The notes under the pieces are model-generated. The model had not been told where the DNA came from. It did no database searches and saw only the letters and a program-made list of their open reading frames with translations. This document shows positions 31,197 to 39,367 of a stretch of 64,000 nt of DNA, piece by piece. Each line of letters opens with the position of its first letter. Within the stretch, counting starts at the first letter, position 1. Made by a program: the position numbers and the translations under genes. Origin of the DNA: Albibacterium sp035514885 (GTDB lineage Bacteria > Bacteroidota > Bacteroidia > Sphingobacteriales > Sphingobacteriaceae); assembly GCF_035514885.1 (NCBI RefSeq), contig NZ_DATJCH010000022.1, forward strand, positions 62,001-126,000, given 5' to 3'.

Positions 31197-33125
31197 CTAT
31201 TTAGTATCAACGCTCAATTCAGTTTTAACTGATTTCTTCGGGTACATAATTGATACAATATAAATCGTTATAACTGCTAAAGGAAAAGAAATTAAAGCTG
31301 GGTTTTCTAATTTATGAATTGCATTTGCAGGATCTAAACCATAACGATCCCACATTGTAGGAGAAGTAAGAATGATTGCTAATGATGAAACGATACCCAC
31401 AACAATAGAAGATGCAATCCCTTTTGCAGAAGTTTTTTCCCAGAAAAGAAGGAATAGTATTGCTGGAAGATTTGCTGAGGCAGCAATAGCAAATGCCCAC
31501 CCTACCAAAAACGACACGTTCATTCCTTTGAAAGCCATCCCTAAAGCAATTGCAAACACACCTACAACTAAAGCTGAAATCTTTCCAACTTTCACCTTTC
31601 TATCATCCTTAAGATCCATTTTCAAGTATACATCCATAAAATCATGAGCTATTGCACCAGAAGAAGCAACAATTAAGCCGGCAACCGTACCTAAAATAGT
31701 TGCGAAAGCAACTGCTGAAATCAAAGAAAACAGAACTACTCCAAAGGCATGTGCAAGAAGCGGTGCTGCCATATTGCTTGATTCTACATCCATTACTCCA
31801 TTTACCGCTGCTCCCAAACCCATATACAAAGTGAGAACGTAGAAAGCACCTATTCCGGCTACAGCAAGAATAGTGGACTTTCTGGCATCTCGAGACGATT
31901 TAACTGTATAATACCGAATTAAAATATGTGGCAATGCTGCTGTACCTAAAAATAATGCGAGCATTAAAGAGATAAAATCAAGCTTACTCCAGATACTGGA
32001 TCCTTTTCCGATTTTATATTTCAAACCCGGGAGCATAAAGTCTTTCCCGGAAGTTATATTCTGATAGTAAAGAGAGACTTCTTCACCATTATCTGAAAAT
32101 TCAGATTTAGCAAAACGAACCAATTCACTTTTTTCTATGATAGACAAATACTCTAAGGGACCAACAGGACCAGTTTTCTCTACTTCCTTTCCATCAACAA
32201 TGATTTTACTCAAATGACCTACTTGAAAGAAATTAGCATTCTCTTTTGGCTCTCCATTATAAAGTTGAACTCCCCTTTTATCTTCTGTAATAGACAAAGC
32301 TTCTTTAAGCATATAGCTCTGATTGCTTTCTACCAAATTGAACCACCTGGCAATTCCATCCTTTTCCAGCTTAACGAAATCCTTTCCCTTCACTTCTACC
32401 TGAGAAATTACATCCCAATCGGCTACGCTAACTACTTCCCTATCATTCATTTCTGGAGATAACTCCATAAATTGATGATAGTCCTGATTTTTATGATCAG
32501 GATTAAGAGAGAACCCATTCTTTAAAATATAAACGGTAAGAATAGTGGATAATATAATCAGTAAGCCTCCTTTTAAAAACTGAACATAAGTAGTTGATGT
32601 CATGCCTGCACTAGCAACGATAACAATCACAATAACTCCAACTAATAATACACCAACCCAATGTGGTAATCCCAATAAAGGTGTTACCAGGTCACCTGCA
32701 CCAACCATTTGCGGAATCAAATAAAAAATAGAAATAATCAATGTACTGAAAGACGCAGCCAAGCTAATAGCTCTAGAATTAAATTTCGAATTCAGGGCAT
32801 CGGTAAAGGTAAATTTACCAAGCTTCTTAAATGGTTCAGCAATTAGAAAAAGTGCTACTACCCATCCGGCCAAAAATCCTATAGCATATAAAAACCCATC
32901 AAATCCAGAAACTGCTATCATGCCACAAATTCCTAAAAAGGAAGCAGCAGAAAGATAATCACCCGCGAATGCAATTCCATTTATAGTCCAATGAATTTTA
33001 CCGCCAGCGGCATAATAAGAAGATGCAGAAGTTGTTTTTCTTGCAAAATAAAAGGAAAGACCCAATACTAAACCAACGAAGAAAACAAAGAAAACGAGTG
33101 CGGTATAAGAAACATCATATATCAT
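31197..33125 (-). CDS. Sodium:solute symporter, acetate-permease (ActP) type
   Basis: A 642-residue member of the solute:sodium symporter family with about 13 membrane segments. The SSS start YYAAGGKIHWTINGIAFAGDYLSAASFLG (near residue 38) matches the ActP/MctC group of monocarboxylate importers. A hydrophilic insert at about residues 205-365, not present in E. coli ActP, separates the early and late helices and is predicted to be extracytoplasmic; such inserts occur in the VC_2705-type symporters. Its start overlaps the stop of the DUF485 gene by four bases (ATGA). Confidence 0.87.
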   Translation of the reverse strand: MIYDVSYTALVFFVFFVGLVLGLSFYFARKTTSASSYYAAGGKIHWTINGIAFAGDYLSAASFLGICGMIAVSGFDGFLYAIGFLAGWVVALFLIAEPFKKLGKFTFTDALNSKFNSRAISLAASFSTLIISIFYLIPQMVGAGDLVTPLLGLPHWVGVLLVGVIVIVIVASAGMTSTTYVQFLKGGLLIILSTILTVYILKNGFSLNPDHKNQDYHQFMELSPEMNDREVVSVADWDVISQVEVKGKDFVKLEKDGIARWFNLVESNQSYMLKEALSITEDKRGVQLYNGEPKENANFFQVGHLSKIIVDGKEVEKTGPVGPLEYLSIIEKSELVRFAKSEFSDNGEEVSLYYQNITSGKDFMLPGLKYKIGKGSSIWSKLDFISLMLALFLGTAALPHILIRYYTVKSSRDARKSTILAVAGIGAFYVLTLYMGLGAAVNGVMDVESSNMAAPLLAHAFGVVLFSLISAVAFATILGTVAGLIVASSGAIAHDFMDVYLKMDLKDDRKVKVGKISALVVGVFAIALGMAFKGMNVSFLVGWAFAIAASANLPAILFLLFWEKTSAKGIASSIVVGIVSSLAIILTSPTMWDRYGLDPANAIHKLENPALISFPLAVITIYIVSIMYPKKSVKTELSVDTK

Positions 33126-33427
33126 AGCGGCCCCTCCTTTCTATCTCCTTCTTTACCATTCATATCATCCTCATAACGAGAGCATAAAAAATTATAAAGA
33201 ATACCTAAAAGTACAGCAAACAAAATAAGTCCCACACCATAAAAAATAGCCAGATTTATACCTCCAATAACTTCATAGGCTAATAATTCATAATTTAGAA
33301 CACCAATTGCAACGAAACCGGCATAAAAAAATAGATAAATAAAAAAGAACCTTATGCCTAGCTTAGCTTTTTTTTTCGATGCCAGATCTTCTTCAGGTTC
33401 AGGTGGTAATTTTTGAAACGTATGCAT
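33122..33427 (-). CDS. DUF485 family membrane protein, symporter partner
   Basis: A 101-residue protein with an N-terminal polar stretch and two hydrophobic helices (FFFIYLFFYAGFVAIGVL and INLAIFYGVGLILFAVLLGILYNFLC), the DUF485 (YjcH) layout. DUF485 genes precede actP-type symporters in many bacteria; here the ATGA overlap makes the pairing explicit. It ends in a charged, cytoplasmic tail (DDMNGKEGDRKEG). Likely a small accessory subunit of the symporter. Confidence 0.85.
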   Translation of the reverse strand: MHTFQKLPPEPEEDLASKKKAKLGIRFFFIYLFFYAGFVAIGVLNYELLAYEVIGGINLAIFYGVGLILFAVLLGILYNFLCSRYEDDMNGKEGDRKEGPL

Positions 33428-33584
33428 TTTAAATGAATTGGTTTAATTGATTACTTTAAGAAATTTCACTTTAGGTTTATAGAAGCGAAGTTAAAATTGA
33501 AATTAATGCTAATATTTCAATTATCCACTCGTTTACTAAAATAATAAAAAAAATGTTTTCAACCAGTTCACTCTTTAAAATAAA

Positions 33585-33610
33585 AAAGCCACTGATAAAT
33601 CAGTGGCTTT
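33585..33610. terminator. Terminator downstream of the lipoprotein gene
   Basis: Perfect 11-base arms AAAGCCACTGA (33585-33595) and TCAGTGGCTTT (33600-33610) with a 4-base loop; A run on the plus-strand left side gives a T tract for minus-strand transcription. It ends the lipoprotein transcript 23 bases after its stop. Confidence 0.8.
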
Positions 33611-33632
33611 AATTGTATACTTTATTAAGTTT

Positions 33633-34010
33633 TTAACGAGAGCAGTCTGCTGTCCACGTTCCATTTTCATTTGAAACTAAGACATTTAAGGAATGAGCGG
33701 TAACAGAAATCCCGGTCAACCCTTCACCTACACTTACATAGGTGTTATCATCTCCTTTTTCAAATTTAACACCTTTTATATTGGGGATTCCACTTCCAAA
33801 ATCGAATGTGTAAGAATTGCCCACTTTGACCACGGTTACTCTTCCATCTGTGTCAGAAGTTAGATCTTCACCATCAGTGTAAGAGATCGAACCTTTATAA
33901 GTTCCCACAAAAAAGTCTGACTCTGCAGGACTCTTATCCTTGCTACAAGAAACCATAACCATCATTACGGCAACAATTAATGCACTCCACACTCCAACTT
34001 TCTTTTTCAT
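33633..34010 (-). CDS. Small lipoprotein of unknown function
   Basis: A 125-residue protein with a lipoprotein signal (VMMVMVSC, Cys at residue 22) followed by a charged linker and one compact domain of alternating beta strands (FVGTYKGSISYTDG, VTVVKVGNSYTFDFGSG, NTYVSVGEGL, NGTWTADCSR). The 'GTYKG' start and 'TADC' end resemble the lipocalin-like small lipoproteins common in Bacteroidota. No family name assigned. It is alone between two hairpin-terminated or separate units. Confidence 0.75.
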   Translation of the reverse strand: MKKKVGVWSALIVAVMMVMVSCSKDKSPAESDFFVGTYKGSISYTDGEDLTSDTDGRVTVVKVGNSYTFDFGSGIPNIKGVKFEKGDDNTYVSVGEGLTGISVTAHSLNVLVSNENGTWTADCSR

Positions 34011-34112
34011 AATCTTTTATTTTACAGTTTAACTAATTTTATTATAACCTCAAAAAAACAATGATTATGCCAAATCTTGAAAACAAGTTTAGTAGATTAT
34101 GACGAAAGGAAT

Positions 34113-34517
34113 TTAAAACTTATATCCTATACCAACTCCAACATTCCACTTACCATCATTAGTTTGAGTTTTACCATTATAAAAAAGCGGTATTTGAATA
34201 GCAAAGTGTTTATAAACAGTTGTTAAACCAAAACCCAATGTAGGCGTAATTAATGAATTTTTTGTTCCACTTTCTGTTTTATCTTCTTTAAACTTCAAAC
34301 TTGGCAATAAACCCACTAACATTGTCCAAGGTTTATTGCTGAACTTAATAGCAGGTCCAACCAGGTTTAAATAGCCCCCATTATCTGCATAACCAGCTAC
34401 AAAAATCCCCTCTACTAAAGTAGCTTTAGTTTCGCTTGTTTGTGCTTTTAAAAAGATAGTTGGCATAAGAGATAGGATACAACCAACAATGATCGCTTTT
34501 AATTTATTTAATTTCAT
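34113..34517 (-). CDS. Small outer-membrane protein, nir-operon linked
   Basis: A 134-residue protein with a signal peptide (CILSLMPTIFLKAQ) and a C-terminal strand ending in KF (NVGVGIGYKF), as for outer-membrane barrel proteins. The start is 4 bases after the nirC stop, so it is the fourth gene of nirB-nirD-nirC. A close paralogue lies at 42572-42976; long stretches such as TSETKATLVEG and LLPSLKFKEDK are identical in both. Function unknown; the position suggests a part in passage or binding of nitrite or another anion across the outer membrane (inference). Confidence 0.75.
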   Translation of the reverse strand: MKLNKLKAIIVGCILSLMPTIFLKAQTSETKATLVEGIFVAGYADNGGYLNLVGPAIKFSNKPWTMLVGLLPSLKFKEDKTESGTKNSLITPTLGFGLTTVYKHFAIQIPLFYNGKTQTNDGKWNVGVGIGYKF

Positions 34518-34521
34518 AAGA

Positions 34522-35337
34522 TTATTTTGTTAGTGATGAAAGAGGTTCATCCTTTGCTTTAAAAGTATAGTAAATAGCGACTCCCGTGAATAACAATCCT
34601 CCGACAATGTTGCCTAAGGTTACAATAATCTGATTGTAAAACCACCAGTCTCCGATTGTTACATGAGCACCGAACATCATACCGGCCGGAATAACAAACA
34701 TATTTACTACGGCGTGTTCATAACCGAGTGCAAAGAACATAAAAATAGGAATACCGGCCGCAATGATCTTTCCCACCGTAGATTTAGATGTCATAGCCAT
34801 TACAACTCCCATGCATACCATCCAATTACAAAGAATTGCTTTTATAAAAGCAGTAAACAAGCCGGCGAAACCATTGTGTCCATAGCCGATGGTTTTTTTC
34901 TCACTAACCGCTACAATCATTTTTTCAACAGCGCCTAATGCATCTACAGTGCCAGTCTCAGAAACAATGGCCCAATACAATAATGCAAAGAGAACACTAC
35001 CGATTAAGTTACCGATAAAGACCCAACCCAGGCACTTTATCATAGTCATTAGACTTATTTTCCTTTCCAAATAAGCAAGAGGAACCAAAGCAAAGCTACC
35101 TGTAACAAGCTCCAAGCCAAGGATAACAATAATAACGAAGCCGACAGGGAAAATAATAGCTCCTGCTAAGCTAAAATTGGTTTGTGTTGTCGCAAAGAAA
35201 GCCAGACAAACTGAAATAGCCAGTAAGGCTCCTGATAAACTTCCTCTGATAAGTAAATCTTTCATCGATAACGATGATTTTGTTAAGGCTGCATTCATCA
35301 TTGTAGATGCAACCTCTTTTGGGCTTACATAATCCAT
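34522..35337 (-). CDS. nirC: Formate/nitrite transporter family channel
   Basis: A 271-residue FNT protein with six membrane segments. The family pore histidine region is GYEHAVVNMF (near residue 203) and the omega-loop motif GLELVTGSFALVP lies near 75. Context selects nitrite as the substrate: it follows nirD by 5 bases in a nirB-nirD-nirC order. FNT proteins are pentameric anion channels of the inner membrane. Confidence 0.9.
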   Translation of the reverse strand: MDYVSPKEVASTMMNAALTKSSLSMKDLLIRGSLSGALLAISVCLAFFATTQTNFSLAGAIIFPVGFVIIVILGLELVTGSFALVPLAYLERKISLMTMIKCLGWVFIGNLIGSVLFALLYWAIVSETGTVDALGAVEKMIVAVSEKKTIGYGHNGFAGLFTAFIKAILCNWMVCMGVVMAMTSKSTVGKIIAAGIPIFMFFALGYEHAVVNMFVIPAGMMFGAHVTIGDWWFYNQIIVTLGNIVGGLLFTGVAIYYTFKAKDEPLSSLTK

Positions 35338-35342
35338 GTTAA

Positions 35343-35699
35343 TTATTTATTTAAGGGTACTTGAATATAGACTAATCCGTTTTCTATTTTTACAGGAAAA
35401 GTTTCCAGTGAACATTCACCTCCGGAAAGACATTCACCTGTACGTATCGAAAAGGTCTTTTTATGAAAAGGGCAGGCAACTTTTAAATCTTCATCGGTTG
35501 AACCCAGCATTCCTCGGCTTAAGGCCATTTGCTTTCTATGAGGACATTCATTCTGTGTTGCATACCATTCATTTCTTCTTGTGAAATAAAATAAAGCAAT
35601 CTGTTGATCTTTATATTTAACACAAACTCCGCCATTCTCTACAGCATCCTCTACTCTGCATGCTGCGAACCAAGTTGTTTCTACTACTGTTGTTTCCAT
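35343..35699 (-). CDS. nirD: Nitrite reductase small subunit with Rieske cluster motif
   Basis: A 118-residue Rieske-fold subunit of NADH-dependent assimilatory nitrite reductase. It keeps both cluster-binding motifs, C-P-H (ECPHRK, near residue 52) and C-P-F-H (ACPFHKKTFSI, near 76), whereas the E. coli NirD has lost them. Conserved PVKIENGLVYI closes the fold. It lies 24 bases after nirB and 5 bases before nirC. Confidence 0.92.
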   Translation of the reverse strand: METTVVETTWFAACRVEDAVENGGVCVKYKDQQIALFYFTRRNEWYATQNECPHRKQMALSRGMLGSTDEDLKVACPFHKKTFSIRTGECLSGGECSLETFPVKIENGLVYIQVPLNK

Positions 35700-35723
35700 T
35701 GAATTTATTTTTATTTATTTATT

Positions 35724-38237
35724 CTAAATAGCTACTGCAGACCAATTTGCAGCTTTCTTCTGACCACGCATTTCTTCAAATTTCACACTAGGATCTCTCT
35801 CTTCAGGAGCGTTCACAAAGTGATTAAACTTTTTACGCACTTCGGGATCTTCAACTGCAGCTTTCCATTCACATGCATAGGATAATACAAACTGATCCAT
35901 CTCATACTCCCATTGTTTAGCCATATTCAAACTGTCATTTAAAATCACATTTCGCAGATACTCAATCCCACCATCCATCTTATTTAACCAAGTTGCAGTA
36001 CGAGTTAAAGGATCAGCAGTTTTGATATAGAACATTAAAAAACGATCGATATAACGTATGCAAGTTTCGCTGTCAATGTCACTGGCTAACAATTGTGCAT
36101 GCTGCGGTTTACTACCTCCATTGCCACATACATATAAGTTCCAACCTCTTTCTGTTGCTATAATCCCAAAATCCTTACTTTGCGCTTCAGCACATTCACG
36201 TATGCAACCACTAACTGCTGATTTATATTTATGAGGAGCTCGTAACCCTTTATATCTTTCTTCTATTTGAATTGCAAAACTTACACTATCATGCAAACCA
36301 AAACGACACCACGTGCTCCCTACACAACTTTTAACGGTACGTAATCCTTTCCCATACGCATGTCCGCTTTCAAAACCAGCGGCAATTAACTCTTCCCATA
36401 TAAAAGGCAGATCGTTCACATGCGCCCCGAACATATCAATACGCTGCCCCCCGGTAATCTTTGTATACAAACCATATTTGTGAGCTACATTCCCGATTAC
36501 AATTAACTTCTCCGGAGTAATTTCCCCTCCAGGAATTCTGGGAACAACTGAATAAGATCCTCCTTTTTGAATATTGGCAAGGTATCTGTCGTTGCTATCC
36601 TGAGACGTATCATTTCCTTTCTTCAAAATCATCTCATTCCAAATACTGGCAAGAAGCGAAGACACTAAAGGCTTACATATCTCACATCCATCCCCTTTCC
36701 CCAGATTATCAAGAACATCATTGTAGTTATCTAACTCATGGATTCTAATTAAATCGTATAGTTCCTGTCTGCTCAAATCGAAGTGTTCACATACCACATT
36801 TCTAATATATTTCCCATTTTGCTTCATGGTATGAACCATCAGGTCTTTCACCATTGGAATGCAACCACCGCAACCTGTACCAGCTTTTGTAAATTTCTTA
36901 ATTGCATCAATTGATTCACACTTCTGATCAGTTACTGCCGAACAAATCGCTCCTTTGGTTACACCTTCACAACTACATATTAAAGCATCATCCGGTAAAC
37001 CAATAATTCCGGCAGCTGATGATTTCTTTTCAGTAGCTTCAATAATTAAATCTTCAGGATTAGGTGGAAGTAAAATTTTATTAGTTACTGTTTGCAGAAG
37101 TAAATTATACGCTGATGCATCTCCAATTAAAACTCCTCCCATAAGGTGTTTACCATCATTACTGATATTCATGCGTTTATATATGCCCTTCAATTTATTT
37201 TCAAATACAATTGTTCTGGCATCCGGTTCTGCAATAAAGGGATCGCCAAAACTGGCAACATCGACACCAATAAGTTTAAGCTTGGTACTCATATCAAAAC
37301 TTTTGAATGATTTAGGAGTACCAATCAATTTATTAATTGCTACTTCTGCCATTTCATAACCGGGAGCTACCAAACCATAAATACTATCATCAAATAAAGC
37401 ACACTCGCCAATTGCAAAAACATCTGGATCCGAAGTTTGCATATATTTATTAACTACAACTCCTCCTCGAGCACCAATTTCCAATCCGCAATCCCTAGCG
37501 AGTTCATCTCTGGGTCTTATTCCGGCTGAAATTACAAGCATTTCTGTCCTAAGCTCACTACCATCTCTAAATTGCAGTGAATGAATACTATCTTCTCCTT
37601 CAATCTTGATAGTTTCCTTATTTAGAAGTACCTGTAAGCCTAAATCACTTAATTTATTTTGCAGAATACCGCTAGCTTGTTCATCTATCTGTCTTGGCAT
37701 CAAGCGCGGAGCAAACTCAACTACATGGGTCTCCTCTAAATCAAGATCAATTAAAGCTTTTGCTGCTTCAAGTCCTAAAAGACCGCCGCCAATCACAGTC
37801 CCTTTTCTAGCATTTAAAGCATATGCTTTAATCTTTTCAAGATCATCAATTGTTCTATAAACAAATACACCTTCCTTATCAATTCCAACTATTGAGGGAA
37901 CAAAAGGCGCAGAACCAGTTGCCATTATTAGATAGTCGTATGATAACTGCTTTCCCTTAGCAGAATAAACCATTTTTCGATCTCGGTCGATTTTGATAAT
38001 AGGATCACCCAAATACAACTCAATTCCATTATCCGAATACCAATTCTCTTTACACAGCGATAAGTCTTCTGCTGATTGACCATTAAAGAATTCAGTCAAA
38101 TGAACACGATCATAAGCTCTTCTAGATTCTTCCCCGAAGACTTGTATGTCAAAATTTTGAGATTTAGTAGCAAATTTCTCACAAAATTTATAGGAAACCA
38201 TACCATTACCGATTATAATTATCTTTTTTCTTTCCAT
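35724..38237 (-). CDS. nirB: Nitrite reductase [NAD(P)H] large subunit
   Basis: An 837-residue enzyme that reduces nitrite to ammonium. Domains in order: FAD/NAD oxidoreductase (IGNGMVSYKFCEKF at the start, GGGLLGLEAAKAL near residue 150), BFD-like [2Fe-2S] region (CSCEGVTKG near 422, CGGCIPMVK near 457, with a second helix-rich repeat CEICKP near 522), the nitrite/sulfite reductase ferredoxin-like domain, and the siroheme/[4Fe-4S] site CVGSTWC (C-x5-C) with GCIREC (C-x3-C) near 670-720. The length is typical of NirB. A promoter with a good -7 box lies at 38295-38328; the divergent neighbour cobA makes its siroheme precursor. Confidence 0.95.
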   Translation of the reverse strand: MERKKIIIIGNGMVSYKFCEKFATKSQNFDIQVFGEESRRAYDRVHLTEFFNGQSAEDLSLCKENWYSDNGIELYLGDPIIKIDRDRKMVYSAKGKQLSYDYLIMATGSAPFVPSIVGIDKEGVFVYRTIDDLEKIKAYALNARKGTVIGGGLLGLEAAKALIDLDLEETHVVEFAPRLMPRQIDEQASGILQNKLSDLGLQVLLNKETIKIEGEDSIHSLQFRDGSELRTEMLVISAGIRPRDELARDCGLEIGARGGVVVNKYMQTSDPDVFAIGECALFDDSIYGLVAPGYEMAEVAINKLIGTPKSFKSFDMSTKLKLIGVDVASFGDPFIAEPDARTIVFENKLKGIYKRMNISNDGKHLMGGVLIGDASAYNLLLQTVTNKILLPPNPEDLIIEATEKKSSAAGIIGLPDDALICSCEGVTKGAICSAVTDQKCESIDAIKKFTKAGTGCGGCIPMVKDLMVHTMKQNGKYIRNVVCEHFDLSRQELYDLIRIHELDNYNDVLDNLGKGDGCEICKPLVSSLLASIWNEMILKKGNDTSQDSNDRYLANIQKGGSYSVVPRIPGGEITPEKLIVIGNVAHKYGLYTKITGGQRIDMFGAHVNDLPFIWEELIAAGFESGHAYGKGLRTVKSCVGSTWCRFGLHDSVSFAIQIEERYKGLRAPHKYKSAVSGCIRECAEAQSKDFGIIATERGWNLYVCGNGGSKPQHAQLLASDIDSETCIRYIDRFLMFYIKTADPLTRTATWLNKMDGGIEYLRNVILNDSLNMAKQWEYEMDQFVLSYACEWKAAVEDPEVRKKFNHFVNAPEERDPSVKFEEMRGQKKAANWSAVAI

Positions 38238-38294
38238 ATCACTAATTTTTCAATAATTTTTACATGAAATACAAATAATATCACCTTTATGTAT

Positions 38295-38328
38295 CAAATA
38301 TATATTTTATTTTTATATATAATTACAA
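38295..38328 (-). promoter_or_regulatory. nirB promoter
   Basis: Minus-strand -7 element TATATTTG (38302-38295) matches TAnnTTTG; TTG at 38328-38326 is 23 bases upstream, at the long end of the usual spacing. The predicted leader to the nirB ATG is about 50 bases. No clear FNR- or NarL-type dyad was found nearby. Confidence 0.5.
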
Positions 38329-38406
38329 AAAACATATTAAAAAAATTAAAATACTTGCAATATTTTTATTTAATTTTGATAAAACAGTATAAATAATAAG
38401 AATATT

Positions 38407-39195
38407 ATGAAAATAAATACACTAAATAACAAAAATACTAGATTATATATAGTAGGATGTGGCCCAGGGAGCATAGATTTACTAACGATGAAAGCTTTTA
38501 GTGTAATAGAGGAGGCAAAAACGATTCTATACGACAATTTAGTAAGCAAAGAGATACTAAACATTACAAATAAAGATTGCTTAAAGGTATATGTTGGAAA
38601 AAAACCATATGAAAAGTCAACAAAACAACAAGAAATTAATGCTTTGATTAAATTTTATGCTTATTCACGAGGAAATGTAGTAAGATTGAAGGGCGGAGAC
38701 CCCTATATTTTCGGAAGAGGCTTCGAAGAATTAACTTTTGCAAAAGAAAACGGCATAGAAGCAAGCTATATCCCCGGAATTAGCAGCATGCAAACTAGCG
38801 GTTTAAATAATATTCCATTAACACATCGCGGGATTAGCGAAGGCTTCTGGATTATTACAGGCTCGCGTCAGGATGGGTCATTATCAGCAGATTTATACCT
38901 AGCAGCTCAAAGCAAATCAACAATCGTAATTTATATGGGGATGAGTAAATTGGCAGAAATATCTGAAATATATTCACAAGCTGGTAAGGGATTGGTTCAA
39001 GCATGCATCATTGAGAACGGGTCTCTACCAAAGCAACGCAAAATATTCTGCAAAGTAGAGGATCTTAAAACGGTTGCTACTAAAGAAGGACTGCACAATC
39101 CAGCAATTATTATCATTGGAGGTGTCGTAGGTTTAGCTATCGATGATAGAACATCAGAACTTATAAGTTATGCAGCAAATGGAACAGAAATTTAA
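38407..39195 (+). CDS. cobA: Uroporphyrinogen-III C-methyltransferase (SUMT)
   Basis: Methylates uroporphyrinogen III twice to precorrin-2, the branch point to siroheme. At 262 residues it is the stand-alone form without the CysG dehydrogenase domain. Motifs: LYIVGCGPGSIDLLTMKA at the N-terminus, ILYDNLVS, VVRLKGGDPYIFGRG (near residue 98), and GISSMQTSGLNNIPLTHRG. Divergent from nirB across 169 bases, so it probably supplies siroheme to NirB and CysI. The precorrin-2 dehydrogenase/ferrochelatase is not in the window. Confidence 0.92.
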   Translation: MKINTLNNKNTRLYIVGCGPGSIDLLTMKAFSVIEEAKTILYDNLVSKEILNITNKDCLKVYVGKKPYEKSTKQQEINALIKFYAYSRGNVVRLKGGDPYIFGRGFEELTFAKENGIEASYIPGISSMQTSGLNNIPLTHRGISEGFWIITGSRQDGSLSADLYLAAQSKSTIVIYMGMSKLAEISEIYSQAGKGLVQACIIENGSLPKQRKIFCKVEDLKTVATKEGLHNPAIIIIGGVVGLAIDDRTSELISYAANGTEI

Positions 39196-39224
39196 TTAGC
39201 TCTGTTCATAATAAGTCAAAACCG

Positions 39225-39338
39225 ATGTTACTTAAAAACCAAAACGTTGAATGTTCGGTATTGAATAACATCGGCTTTGAAATGACGTTAAGCCCCGAAA
39301 CATATGAAAGATATCAACCAGCAATTTCACAAATTTAA
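39225..39338 (+). CDS. Possible 37-residue ORF downstream of cobA
   Basis: ATG 39225 to TAA 39338, 29 bases after the cobA stop on the same strand. The reading contains MLLKNQNVECSVLNNIGF and a second half with SPETYERYQPAI. It has no hydrophobic segment and no recognised family. It may be a real small protein of the cobA transcript, a remnant of a larger gene, or chance. The rest of the 172-base gap to 39367 shows only a weak 6-base inverted repeat at 39351-39370. Confidence 0.25.
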   Translation: MLLKNQNVECSVLNNIGFEMTLSPETYERYQPAISQI

Positions 39339-39367
39339 TTGCCCAGATGGTGATTCACAGGGTTGAA

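Noticed and set aside
36955..37359. Long antisense reading frames, such as this one opposite nirB and others opposite coding genes
   Set aside because: These are frame shadows of conserved genes on the other strand, with no start context, no family motifs and unusual composition.
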